Below are positions 33,752 through 41,980 of a DNA stretch of 64,000 nucleotides, in pieces. Source of the DNA: Bacteroides sp. OF04-15BH (GTDB lineage: Bacteria; Bacteroidota; Bacteroidia; Bacteroidales; Bacteroidaceae); assembly GCF_003477995.1 (NCBI RefSeq), contig NZ_QUEM01000014.1, positions 27,691 through 91,690 on the forward strand, in the 5' to 3' direction. Under the pieces are notes generated by a model that did no database searches, was not told the DNA's origin, and saw only the letters and a program-made list of their open reading frames with translations. Numbering within the stretch: position 1 is the first letter of the stretch; every line of letters starts with the position of its first letter. The position numbers were made by a program, and so were the translations under genes.

Positions 33752-35260
33752 TTATTTCGTAGGGGACATTCTCTTCTCCTTTTCAATAAGCAGTTTCAAC
33801 TCTTGTACCTTATCCGGATATTTTTCTGCGACATTTGTTTTTTCGCCAATATCATCCTTCAGATAATAGAGTTCTCCGAGTGCCTTTTGCGGATTGTTTT
33901 TTGATTTACGTCCATGCGGCATAATATATTTCCATTCTCCAGTCATTACAGCCAGCGTTCCGGCTGATTCAATGACATAATCACGTCCTTTCTTGTCCTT
34001 TCCCAGCAGAGCCTTCAGCTGATTTGAACTATCATCAGCAGCGCCTGCCGGAACTTTTTCTCCTACAAGGGAAGCCATAGAGGCAAACAAGTCGATGTGA
34101 GAAACAAGAGCTTTGGATACCCCGGATTTTATATGCTTGGGCCAGGATACGATGAAAGGAACTCGTGTTCCGGCTTCATAGATGGTATATTTGGTTCCAC
34201 GGTAATCTCCCCAAGGTCTGTGATTGCCCAATAACTCCTTGGCCTGATCCTTATAGCCATCATCCACAATCGGACCATTGTCACTGGTCAACACAATCAA
34301 CGTATTGTCCAACAGCCCCTGTTTTGACAAAGCCTCGACAATCTCACCGACCGTCCAGTCAAACTGCAAAATAGCATCACCCCGATATCCCATCTTACTT
34401 TTCCCTCTGAAACGTTTATGCGGGAAACGGGGAACGTGAATATCATTCGTTCCCACATACAGGAAAAACGGTTCCCGACTATGCTTCTCGATGAACTCCA
34501 CAGCCTTGGCTGTAATCGTGTCGGCAATGTTTTCATCCTTCCATAGTGCCTTGCCTCCACCCTTCATGAATCCGATACGTGAAATGCCATTCACAATAGC
34601 CTGATCGTGTCCGAATGAAGGATGCAGGTTCGTCAGAAGTTCGGGATGATCTTTTCCCAAAGGTTCACCGGGAAATGGAGTCTTGTAACTGACATAGATA
34701 GGATGTTGCGGGTCATAATTCGCCACTTTCTGATTTTCAATCCAGACGCAGGGAACACGGTCTCCCGTTGCTGCCATGAGATAAGAATAATCAAATCCGA
34801 TATCCTGAGGTCCCGGAGTTATCTGTCCGTTCCAGTCTTGTGTTCCGGTTTTATCCCCCAGTCCCAGATGCCACTTTCCTATGGCTCCGGTGGTATATCC
34901 CGCCGACTTAAAAATATCTGCAACCGTAGTCTGTTCCGGACGTATAATCATTCCGGCGTCACCGGGAGCGATCCCCGTATCATTCCTCCGCCAGCTGTAG
35001 CAACCCGTAAAAAGCGAATATCTTGACGGAGTACTGGTAGCCGCCACGGAATGAGCATCCGTAAAACGGAGTCCGTTACCGGCCAGACGATCTACATGAG
35101 GAGTCTGAACTGTGTTTTCGCCATAGCAACTGATATCTCCATAGCCCAAATCGTCGGCCACAATAAAGATTACATTGGGACGTTGATTATTGTCTGCCAT
35201 AACAGGCAAGGCCGTAAGAGCTGTCATCCACAATGTGGTAAACAAATTCCTTTTTTTCAT
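33752..35260 (-). CDS. Secreted S1 family sulfatase (serine type)
   Basis: 502 residues from the ATG at 35260 (MKKRNLFTTLWMTALTALPVMA signal). The sulfatase signature STPSR has Ser76 as the residue oxidised to formylglycine, so maturation would need an anaerobic radical-SAM maturase encoded elsewhere. Calcium-site residues are in FIVADDLGYGD, and GKWHLGLGD and LTSDNGP are the other S1 hallmarks. Removes sulfate esters from sugars; the position and sugar cannot be read by eye. An upstream in-frame ATG at 35293 is less likely. It follows the 810-residue toroid gene by about 200 bp on the same strand. Confidence 0.9.
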   Translation of the reverse strand: MKKRNLFTTLWMTALTALPVMADNNQRPNVIFIVADDLGYGDISCYGENTVQTPHVDRLAGNGLRFTDAHSVAATSTPSRYSLFTGCYSWRRNDTGIAPGDAGMIIRPEQTTVADIFKSAGYTTGAIGKWHLGLGDKTGTQDWNGQITPGPQDIGFDYSYLMAATGDRVPCVWIENQKVANYDPQHPIYVSYKTPFPGEPLGKDHPELLTNLHPSFGHDQAIVNGISRIGFMKGGGKALWKDENIADTITAKAVEFIEKHSREPFFLYVGTNDIHVPRFPHKRFRGKSKMGYRGDAILQFDWTVGEIVEALSKQGLLDNTLIVLTSDNGPIVDDGYKDQAKELLGNHRPWGDYRGTKYTIYEAGTRVPFIVSWPKHIKSGVSKALVSHIDLFASMASLVGEKVPAGAADDSSNQLKALLGKDKKGRDYVIESAGTLAVMTGEWKYIMPHGRKSKNNPQKALGELYYLKDDIGEKTNVAEKYPDKVQELKLLIEKEKRMSPTK

Positions 35261-35456
35261 CTTTTCATCATTTGTCTTTTTAAGGTTAAACATTATTTTT
35301 ACCTCATCCTGCTTCAATCCGCAAAGGATGCAGATAAACTCCCTCAAAAATATAAATTATTTTCCATTCCGGCACAAATATTGTTAATGAGACGGAAGAT
35401 CTCCCTTAAATCAGGATTCGCCGGCCATCAACTATTCTGTTTGCCGACCTACTCTC

Positions 35457-37889
35457 TTAAACATTTACCCATTGCATCCGGGAAACCGTATAAACCGGAT
35501 TGCTGGATTTTGAGGAAATTCTTACTTTCTTTTTTCCTTTTACATTGATGTGGACTTTCTCTACCAGCTGTTCGGTAGGTTCTACCACGATTTCATCTCC
35601 GGAATAACGTACCCGACAATTATATCCTTTCAAACTTCCGTCTTCCCTTTCCACCACAAAAGCATGGCACAGGAAAGCTTCGCCAATAAACTTGAATACC
35701 TCGTGCACATCATTGTCCTGAGTGTTGAAAAACATCATATCACTGATCATGTCTATGTATTGCTCTCCCACCACAACGGCATTGGTCTTATAATGCAAAG
35801 GCTGCAAATGGTATTGCGTTACAGAATCCGGATGGGCCGTAGGATGCGGTTCGCTGACAATGCGGGCCGGCAAATATGGATTGGCACAGAAAGACCAGCG
35901 CAAGCGGCCGGTTCGGGTATCTATCAGTTCGGCAAATGCTCCTGCCGCATTATAGCTCTCACGCAACCAGCGTTCGTTTCCCGTCAGCAGGTAGAGATAA
36001 TAGGTAGCATAAGCTCTCCAGGCGCTCCATCCGTGAGGAGAATTCATGAAGTTGGGCACCATCAGCACATCGTACTGTGATTCCCAGAATCTCAATGTGC
36101 CTCCCCGCTGTCGTCCGTCGGGTATCAGCAGCTGAGTCAGACAGTCATGTCCTTCAAGCATATACAAGGCCTCTTTCACGTATTTATCCCGTTGTGCTTT
36201 CACTTCGTCCTGCAAACCCAGATAGGCAATCTGAAGCGCCGTACAGGAGATCATGCCGTCCTCATACGTCATCTCGCCCTCAGTCTGCACATTACCGTGC
36301 AGCGAAACCAGATGATCTATGGCACTCTTGGCAGAAGCAAAATGCTTTTTGTAGTTCTTATGCCATTGACGGTCCGTCTTGCCCAGTTCCTTTTCCACCA
36401 AAGCCAGGTCCAACATACTTTTGGCTACATAGATCACACTGGTATAGAGCGTTCCCTTTGGTTCATTTTTGTCCAGACTCAGATGATTTCGGAACGAACC
36501 GTCGTTTCTCTGGGCATGGGCAATGAGCCAATCGGCCAGTCGGGCCGCCTTTTTCAAATCCTCTTCATTCCGATAGGCTTTATATTTCAGAACCAACAAA
36601 TCAATCGTGCCGCTGGTATTCTGAATGCGGTAAGGAATTATTTGAGGAACATCGTCCTGATGCAGCAAATGATACAAATCCTCAAACCGTTTGGCATGCT
36701 TCCGGTCCAAAGCCTCATCCGGCAAATAGCGGGCCGCTATAAAGGCCGACATATATCCGTACCACGACTCTATATGAGTGGTTGCCTTTTGCGGACAGCG
36801 CTCCGCCTCACTGCGTGCCCGATCCAGATACCAGCCCCAGGGATGGCGCACGGTGATTATGGCCTCCGACATTTTTCCGTCGGCATTTCTACACTGTAAG
36901 GTATCATACCCCGGTTTCTCCGCAACAAAATCATAGGTCCAATAACCGGCGGACTGCTCTTTCATGCAAATCGGCTTGCCGTTCAAGCTGACTGTGGGTT
37001 CCGAAGACGAATAAAGTCCGATACGAGTCTGTTCTCCCACGGCGCACGATGTTTGCGGAAGATCCCAATAAGCCGCTCCGGTATTTTTCTGAACAACATC
37101 CTTTAATTGTTTGAGGTCCTGAACCGGTGTAATAAACAGCCGCCAGGAAAAGGACTGTCCCGGAAAGAGCTGGTACAAATCCTGAGGAGCTCTTTTCGGC
37201 AAAGGCAAGGCATTAATAAAGTCAATGTTCACTCCTTCAATCCGATGTCCACCCCAATAATAAGGTTTCTGTTCCTTGCTGCCGGCACTGTTCGAACTGT
37301 TATAATCCAGACTCCAGGAAGCCACCGGATCGGGTGAAGACAAAGCTATGATTTTCCGTTTGGGACTCATCAGATAGCCCCAGAAATGTGTTTTCTCGTT
37401 TCTCAATAAAGTCGGGAAGTAAGCATCCAACCAATCGGGAAACTTATCCATATAAGTATCTATGCCCAGTTTCAATCCCGCCTTCAGAGGCTGCTCCAAA
37501 GTACTTCCCATATTTTTTATCGTTACATCCAAAGCCATCTGTCCGTCAATGGAACGATAGATCAAAGTACATTGCAGATTTCCGATTACAGATTCGAAAG
37601 AGTGATCGTCTTTTCTTTTCCAAACACCCTGCTTCTCATTCTGCAATACATGATTCAGCGCATCATAACGTTGGGAACTGACATAAAAAACCGGTCCGGA
37701 CTTCTGATGCCGACTGAAAGGAATCGTATCATTCCCGTCCGCACCCGATACGACCATATAATTGATGGTTCCATTGGGATTCAAATAGGTTTTCCAGGTA
37801 TCTCCTTGCAAATCCGCATGATCTGCGTGCAAAAAAGAGAAAGGCAAACAAGCCCCTAAGGCTAACAATAAAATTTTCCGTTTATTCAT
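35457..37889 (-). CDS. Large secreted (alpha/alpha)-toroid protein, probable carbohydrate-active enzyme of unassigned family
   Basis: 810 residues from the ATG at 37889 (MNKRKILLLALGACLPFSFLHA signal). Layout by inspection: an N-terminal beta-sandwich rich in aromatic residues (about 25-270), an Ig-like piece (about 285-345), then a helical toroid (about 350-690) with repeated helix pairs such as ESWYGYMSAFIAARY, GTLYTSVIYVAKSMLDLAL and GWSAWRAYATYYLYLLTGNERW, then a short C-terminal beta domain. This is the build of six-hairpin glycosidases and several lyases, but no family signature I know fits. Acidic residues in FWESQYDV and TYEDGM could be catalytic. Its place among sulfatases and exo-glycosidases supports action on a glycan. 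Confidence 0.6.
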   Translation of the reverse strand: MNKRKILLLALGACLPFSFLHADHADLQGDTWKTYLNPNGTINYMVVSGADGNDTIPFSRHQKSGPVFYVSSQRYDALNHVLQNEKQGVWKRKDDHSFESVIGNLQCTLIYRSIDGQMALDVTIKNMGSTLEQPLKAGLKLGIDTYMDKFPDWLDAYFPTLLRNEKTHFWGYLMSPKRKIIALSSPDPVASWSLDYNSSNSAGSKEQKPYYWGGHRIEGVNIDFINALPLPKRAPQDLYQLFPGQSFSWRLFITPVQDLKQLKDVVQKNTGAAYWDLPQTSCAVGEQTRIGLYSSSEPTVSLNGKPICMKEQSAGYWTYDFVAEKPGYDTLQCRNADGKMSEAIITVRHPWGWYLDRARSEAERCPQKATTHIESWYGYMSAFIAARYLPDEALDRKHAKRFEDLYHLLHQDDVPQIIPYRIQNTSGTIDLLVLKYKAYRNEEDLKKAARLADWLIAHAQRNDGSFRNHLSLDKNEPKGTLYTSVIYVAKSMLDLALVEKELGKTDRQWHKNYKKHFASAKSAIDHLVSLHGNVQTEGEMTYEDGMISCTALQIAYLGLQDEVKAQRDKYVKEALYMLEGHDCLTQLLIPDGRQRGGTLRFWESQYDVLMVPNFMNSPHGWSAWRAYATYYLYLLTGNERWLRESYNAAGAFAELIDTRTGRLRWSFCANPYLPARIVSEPHPTAHPDSVTQYHLQPLHYKTNAVVVGEQYIDMISDMMFFNTQDNDVHEVFKFIGEAFLCHAFVVEREDGSLKGYNCRVRYSGDEIVVEPTEQLVEKVHINVKGKKKVRISSKSSNPVYTVSRMQWVNV

Positions 37890-38208
37890 CTTATCCAAAT
37901 TAATCATTAGGTATTATCTCATTTAAAATTAACTTCCCGGTATTTTTGTGTGTATTCACTGACAAAAATAATACAAAACAGCAAGAAAAGCATATAAGAA
38001 ATGTCCAATAAAGCCATACAAACGTCCAACAATTGTATTTGGGAGCAATTTATTCAGCCCATCGCATCATCACATTTTATTTTCAAGATGTAAATTATAA
38101 AATAAGGTTTCATTTATACAAATAATGCAAACACAAACACAAATAACATTCGGAAACCAGTAAATTAGTAGAAATTTTTAAAAACCGTATAACCTATAAA
38201 TGATAATT
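37890..38208. promoter_or_regulatory. 319-bp divergent control region
   Basis: Lies between the toroid gene (minus) and the three-domain esterase gene (plus). It holds an inverted repeat TATTTTTGT (37941-37949) / ACAAAAATA (37962-37970), whose arms also match the -7 element TAnnTTTG in both directions, and a direct repeat GTCCAA at 38003-38008 and 38024-38029 with 21-bp periodicity, suited to an AraC-type regulator. No ORF seen. Confidence 0.45.
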
Positions 38209-40332
38209 ATGAAAACAACAATCAGAAAACTTTTTGTTTTAGGACTTCTTTTCAGTCTTTGTTTCTCTGTTTTTGCCTCTGAAAAAATAATTAAGGTTGC
38301 CTGCGTGGGCAACAGCATCACCTTTGGGGCAGGCATTGCCAATCGCGAAAAGAACAGTTATCCAGCCCAACTGCAATACTATCTGGGCGAGGAGTTCGAA
38401 GTCCGGAATTTTGGAGTGTCCGGCACAACAGCCCTGTCCTCCGGCGACTATCCTTACGTAAAGACCGCGGCCTTCAAGCAGTCATTGGACTATCTTCCGG
38501 ATATCGTGCTCATCAAACTGGGTACCAATGATACCAAACCACAAAACTGGTGCCATAAAAACAATTTTCACAACGACTATCAGGCTCTTATCGATGCTTA
38601 TCAGAAACTGGCTTCCAAGCCCCGGGTCATTCTGCTGACACCTGTGCGTTGTTTTCTGGACAACTGCACCGGAATATGTCCTCAAACCATAGAAAAGGAG
38701 ATTCACTCGCTTGTAGAAACACTTGCCTGGGAAAACCGGCTGGAAATCATCGACCTGTTCCGTCTGTTCGGCAACAGCTGGAACTCGGTACTCATGCCGG
38801 ACAAACTGCACCCATCGGCCATCGGTGCCGGCATGATGGCACAAAAAATAGGCGACTATCTGTTGCAGAAGCCAACCGAAAAGACCAAGGAACCGGCATT
38901 GGGCAATCAGGCTACTCCATTCAATTTCCACGGCTTTCAAGGAATGGACTTTCAGATAAACGGCATTTCCTGCAAACTGGTGCGTCCTTATATCGAAGCC
39001 GAAGGAAGGCCGTGGGTGCTGCGTGCCCGCTTTTGGGGACATGAACCTCAGACGGATGTTGCCTTGCTGGAACAGGGTTTTCACATTGCCTATTGCGATG
39101 TAGCCGACCTTTACGGTTCTGAAGAGGCCATAAAGCGGTGGGATGACTTCTACAAATTCATGAAACGCCAGGGATTCCACCGGAAAGTTGTTCTGGAAGG
39201 TATGAGCCGTGGCGGACTGATCGTTTACAACTGGGCCGCACGGAACCCGAAAAAAGTGGCCTGCATCTATGCGGATGCTCCCGTGATGGATCTGAAAAGC
39301 TGGCCTATGGGCAACGGTAAAGGTGCCGGATCAAAAGCGGACACGGAAAATATGCTGAAGGCTTATCACTTCAAAAGCCGGGAAGAAGCACTGGCCTGGA
39401 AAGGCAATCCACTGGATCATGCCCGGACTCTAGCCAAAGCAAAGATTCCAATTCTTCATGTGGTCGGCGATGCGGACCAGGTTGTTCCGGTTCAGGAGAA
39501 CACCACTCCGTTTGAAACGCTTATGGCCCAATATAACCATCCGATAAAGGTGATCCATAAACCGGGAGTAGACCATCATCCGCATTCTCTATACAATCCG
39601 GAGCCTATTGTCCGCTTTGTCCTGTCGGCCTTCGGACGCACCCAGAATGCCTGTGTCAAGGCCATACCGGGAAATGAATACCGGTCGGGAGCCGGCTGGA
39701 AAGAAGGTGCCGAGTGGCACTCTGTAGCAGAGGAAATAGAAAGCTGCCTCAACAACCGAAACTTAAAACTGTTGCTGTTGGGCAACTCCATTACACAAGG
39801 ATGGGGCGGAAACCGCAGTCTGGTTACCTACCGGCCGGGAAAGGCAATGATGGACAAAGTCTTGGGCGAAAATGTATGGGAAACAGCTGGAATATCGGGC
39901 GACCGTACCCAGAACCTGTTATGGCGAATCCGATATGGAAACTACAACCGTTGCCATCCGGAGAATGTGGTCATTGCCATCGGAGTGAATAATCTGATTC
40001 ATGGAGATAACGGTGAAGACACAGCCGAAGGAATCATCGCTGTGGCTCAGGAAGCAGTCCGTCAGTTCCCGGACTCCAGAATATTCGTACTCGGTCTCTT
40101 CCCGGTAGGCCGAGAAGCCCAGAATCCGGTTCGCATCCAATATAATAAGACACACGAAATCCTGAACCGGCACAAATGGAAAGGAGTCACCTATATCAAC
40201 CCTACTTCCTGGTTTACCGACAATCAGGGAAACATTCGGGAAGGACTTTACAGTGGGGATTATATCCACTTCACGGAAAAAGGCTATCAGGTAGCAGCCG
40301 AAAAGATCAAAGAACTGATACAGTCCCGATAA
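38209..40332 (+). CDS. Three-domain secreted esterase: SGNH / alpha-beta hydrolase / SGNH
   Basis: 707 residues from the ATG at 38209; an ATG three codons earlier is possible. Signal peptide about 1-24. Domain 1 (about 27-220) is an SGNH/GDSL hydrolase: GNSITFG with Ser36, GTND, and DKLHP with Asp198 and His201. Domain 2 (about 240-475) is an alpha/beta hydrolase: Ser333 in GMSRGG, Asp423 in GDADQVVP, and His in GVDHHPH. Domain 3 (about 515-707) is a second SGNH: GNSITQG with Ser527, IGVNN, and DYIHF with Asp684 and His687. All three triads look intact. Such enzymes remove acetyl or other acyl groups from glycans, so this one may strip several ester positions. Confidence 0.85.
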   Translation: MKTTIRKLFVLGLLFSLCFSVFASEKIIKVACVGNSITFGAGIANREKNSYPAQLQYYLGEEFEVRNFGVSGTTALSSGDYPYVKTAAFKQSLDYLPDIVLIKLGTNDTKPQNWCHKNNFHNDYQALIDAYQKLASKPRVILLTPVRCFLDNCTGICPQTIEKEIHSLVETLAWENRLEIIDLFRLFGNSWNSVLMPDKLHPSAIGAGMMAQKIGDYLLQKPTEKTKEPALGNQATPFNFHGFQGMDFQINGISCKLVRPYIEAEGRPWVLRARFWGHEPQTDVALLEQGFHIAYCDVADLYGSEEAIKRWDDFYKFMKRQGFHRKVVLEGMSRGGLIVYNWAARNPKKVACIYADAPVMDLKSWPMGNGKGAGSKADTENMLKAYHFKSREEALAWKGNPLDHARTLAKAKIPILHVVGDADQVVPVQENTTPFETLMAQYNHPIKVIHKPGVDHHPHSLYNPEPIVRFVLSAFGRTQNACVKAIPGNEYRSGAGWKEGAEWHSVAEEIESCLNNRNLKLLLLGNSITQGWGGNRSLVTYRPGKAMMDKVLGENVWETAGISGDRTQNLLWRIRYGNYNRCHPENVVIAIGVNNLIHGDNGEDTAEGIIAVAQEAVRQFPDSRIFVLGLFPVGREAQNPVRIQYNKTHEILNRHKWKGVTYINPTSWFTDNQGNIREGLYSGDYIHFTEKGYQVAAEKIKELIQSR

Positions 40333-40350
40333 TGTAAATTCCAAACATAA

Positions 40351-40398
40351 AAGAGCCTTATCAAACTCCTTATGAGAGTTATGATAAGGCTCTTATTC
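40351..40398. terminator. Terminator of the esterase gene, similar to the one at 32144
   Basis: AAGAGCCTTATCA at 40351-40363 pairs perfectly with TGATAAGGCTCTT at 40382-40394. The loop keeps an inner AACTC/GAGTT pairing. It lies between convergent genes. Confidence 0.87.
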
Positions 40399-40442
40399 AT
40401 CATAGATTTCAACAAACAAGTTCGTGTCTATAAATTCATTCT

Positions 40443-41978
40443 TTACCACACAGGCAAGTTAAACGCGTCTATTTCCGCATCCACATGCTCGGTACGGAAG
40501 ATTTCCAGTACCTTCTTCACTAGTTCGGGATGCTGTTCGGCTACATCGTGCTGCTCGCGAGGGTCTGATTCCAAATCATACAACTCAATCTTTCGTCCTC
40601 CCTTACGGATATTCTTGACAAAAGCCTTCCATTTGCCCATACGCACTGCCTTCTGTCCACCGGCTTCGGGATATTCCCAATACAGATATTCATGCTTCTT
40701 CTGCTTGCGGTTCTTTCCCAACAGGGTCGGCAGGATGCTGATACCATCGGTTTCCGGAGCTTTTACACCGGCCAGATCACACATGGTGGGCATGATGTCC
40801 CAGAATGCGCACAACAGATCCGAAGTGGTTCCTGCCGGAATCTTTCCGGGCCAGGACGCAATCATCGGCACCCGGATGCCTCCTTCACGAAGAGAAGCCT
40901 TTCCCCATCCCGCCTCGCTCTTGAACGGACGGGCACTGTCGAAGAACGGAGAGTCGGAACCGCCGTTAAAGGTTGGTCCGTTGTCACTGGTAAAGATAAT
41001 CAGCGTGTTCTCATAAATGCCCAAATCCTTGAGCTGTTGCACAAGGATACCGATCTGTTCGTCCCAATAGCTGATCATGGCCGCATAGGTAGCATGCGGA
41101 TAACGACAGGGGAAATAACCTTGATTTCCGGTATAAGGTTTCTCATCTCCGAACTTGTCTACATAATATTTCACCCATTTCTCAGGAGCCTGCAAAGGCA
41201 CATGCGGCATCGGATTGGTCCAGAACAGGGCAAACGGCTCGTCCTTGGAGCGCTCCACAAAGTCCTGAATCTCCCGGAACATCAGGTCGGGCGCAAAATC
41301 GTTCTGCATATACTTGGCATAGCTGGCTTCGCTTCTCGGATCGGCTCCCTTATCCAACTTGGTGCCCGGAGCCAGCAGTTTGTTATCCAAATATTCCCGG
41401 CATTCATTGCGGTAAAGGAAAGGAGGGAAATAAGTATGCGCCTGACGCTGACAATTGTAGCCGTAGAAGAAATCAAAGCCCATCTTGTTGGGAGTGCTCA
41501 CCGAACCCGGATAACCCAATCCCCATTTTCCGATACAGGCTGTTGTATATCCTCCTTCTTTCAACTTTCGCGGAATCATAACCGTTTGGGCCGGAAGCGG
41601 ACGCTGTCCTTCCAAAGAGGAATCCGCCAACATAGCCTCATGACTCCACACATTACCACGTGAAGCCACCTCATCGTTTCCGCGGATATAGGCATGACCG
41701 GTGTGCAGTCCGGTGAGCAGCACACAACGTGAAGGGGCCGAGACGGCCTGTCCCGAATAATGATTCGTAAAACGCATACCTTCCCGGGCCAGACGGTCCA
41801 GATTAGGTGTTTCTATTTGTTGTTGTCCATAACTTCCCAAGTCGCCATATCCCAAATCATCGGCCAGAATATAAATGATGTTCGGTTTGTCTGACAACTT
41901 TCCGGGTTCTTCGCATAAAGCCAATGTCGGTTGGACCAACATAACGGACACTAATGGTAAAAACGATTTCTCTTTCAT
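40443..41978 (-). CDS. Secreted S1 family sulfatase (serine type)
   Basis: 511 residues; N-terminal hydrophobic stretch about 5-21 is the export signal. Signature SAPSR with Ser80 as the formylglycine precursor; metal residues in YILADDLGYGDLGSYG; GKWGLGYPG, SDNGP and SLREGGIRVP complete the S1 pattern. It differs from the other sulfatase here in the signature and in the loop GLHTGHAYIRGNDE, so the two probably act on different sulfate positions. Its ATG is two bases after the GH35 stop, so both are made from one transcript, which links desulfation to beta-galactosidase action. Confidence 0.92.
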   Translation of the reverse strand: MKEKSFLPLVSVMLVQPTLALCEEPGKLSDKPNIIYILADDLGYGDLGSYGQQQIETPNLDRLAREGMRFTNHYSGQAVSAPSRCVLLTGLHTGHAYIRGNDEVASRGNVWSHEAMLADSSLEGQRPLPAQTVMIPRKLKEGGYTTACIGKWGLGYPGSVSTPNKMGFDFFYGYNCQRQAHTYFPPFLYRNECREYLDNKLLAPGTKLDKGADPRSEASYAKYMQNDFAPDLMFREIQDFVERSKDEPFALFWTNPMPHVPLQAPEKWVKYYVDKFGDEKPYTGNQGYFPCRYPHATYAAMISYWDEQIGILVQQLKDLGIYENTLIIFTSDNGPTFNGGSDSPFFDSARPFKSEAGWGKASLREGGIRVPMIASWPGKIPAGTTSDLLCAFWDIMPTMCDLAGVKAPETDGISILPTLLGKNRKQKKHEYLYWEYPEAGGQKAVRMGKWKAFVKNIRKGGRKIELYDLESDPREQHDVAEQHPELVKKVLEIFRTEHVDAEIDAFNLPVW

Positions 41979-41980
41979 CT

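Noticed and set aside
33553..33762. A frame after the GH29 stop that might have held the missing C-terminal domain
   Set aside because: The translated sequence has no beta-sandwich pattern and no match to GH29 tails, and it runs through the terminator hairpin.
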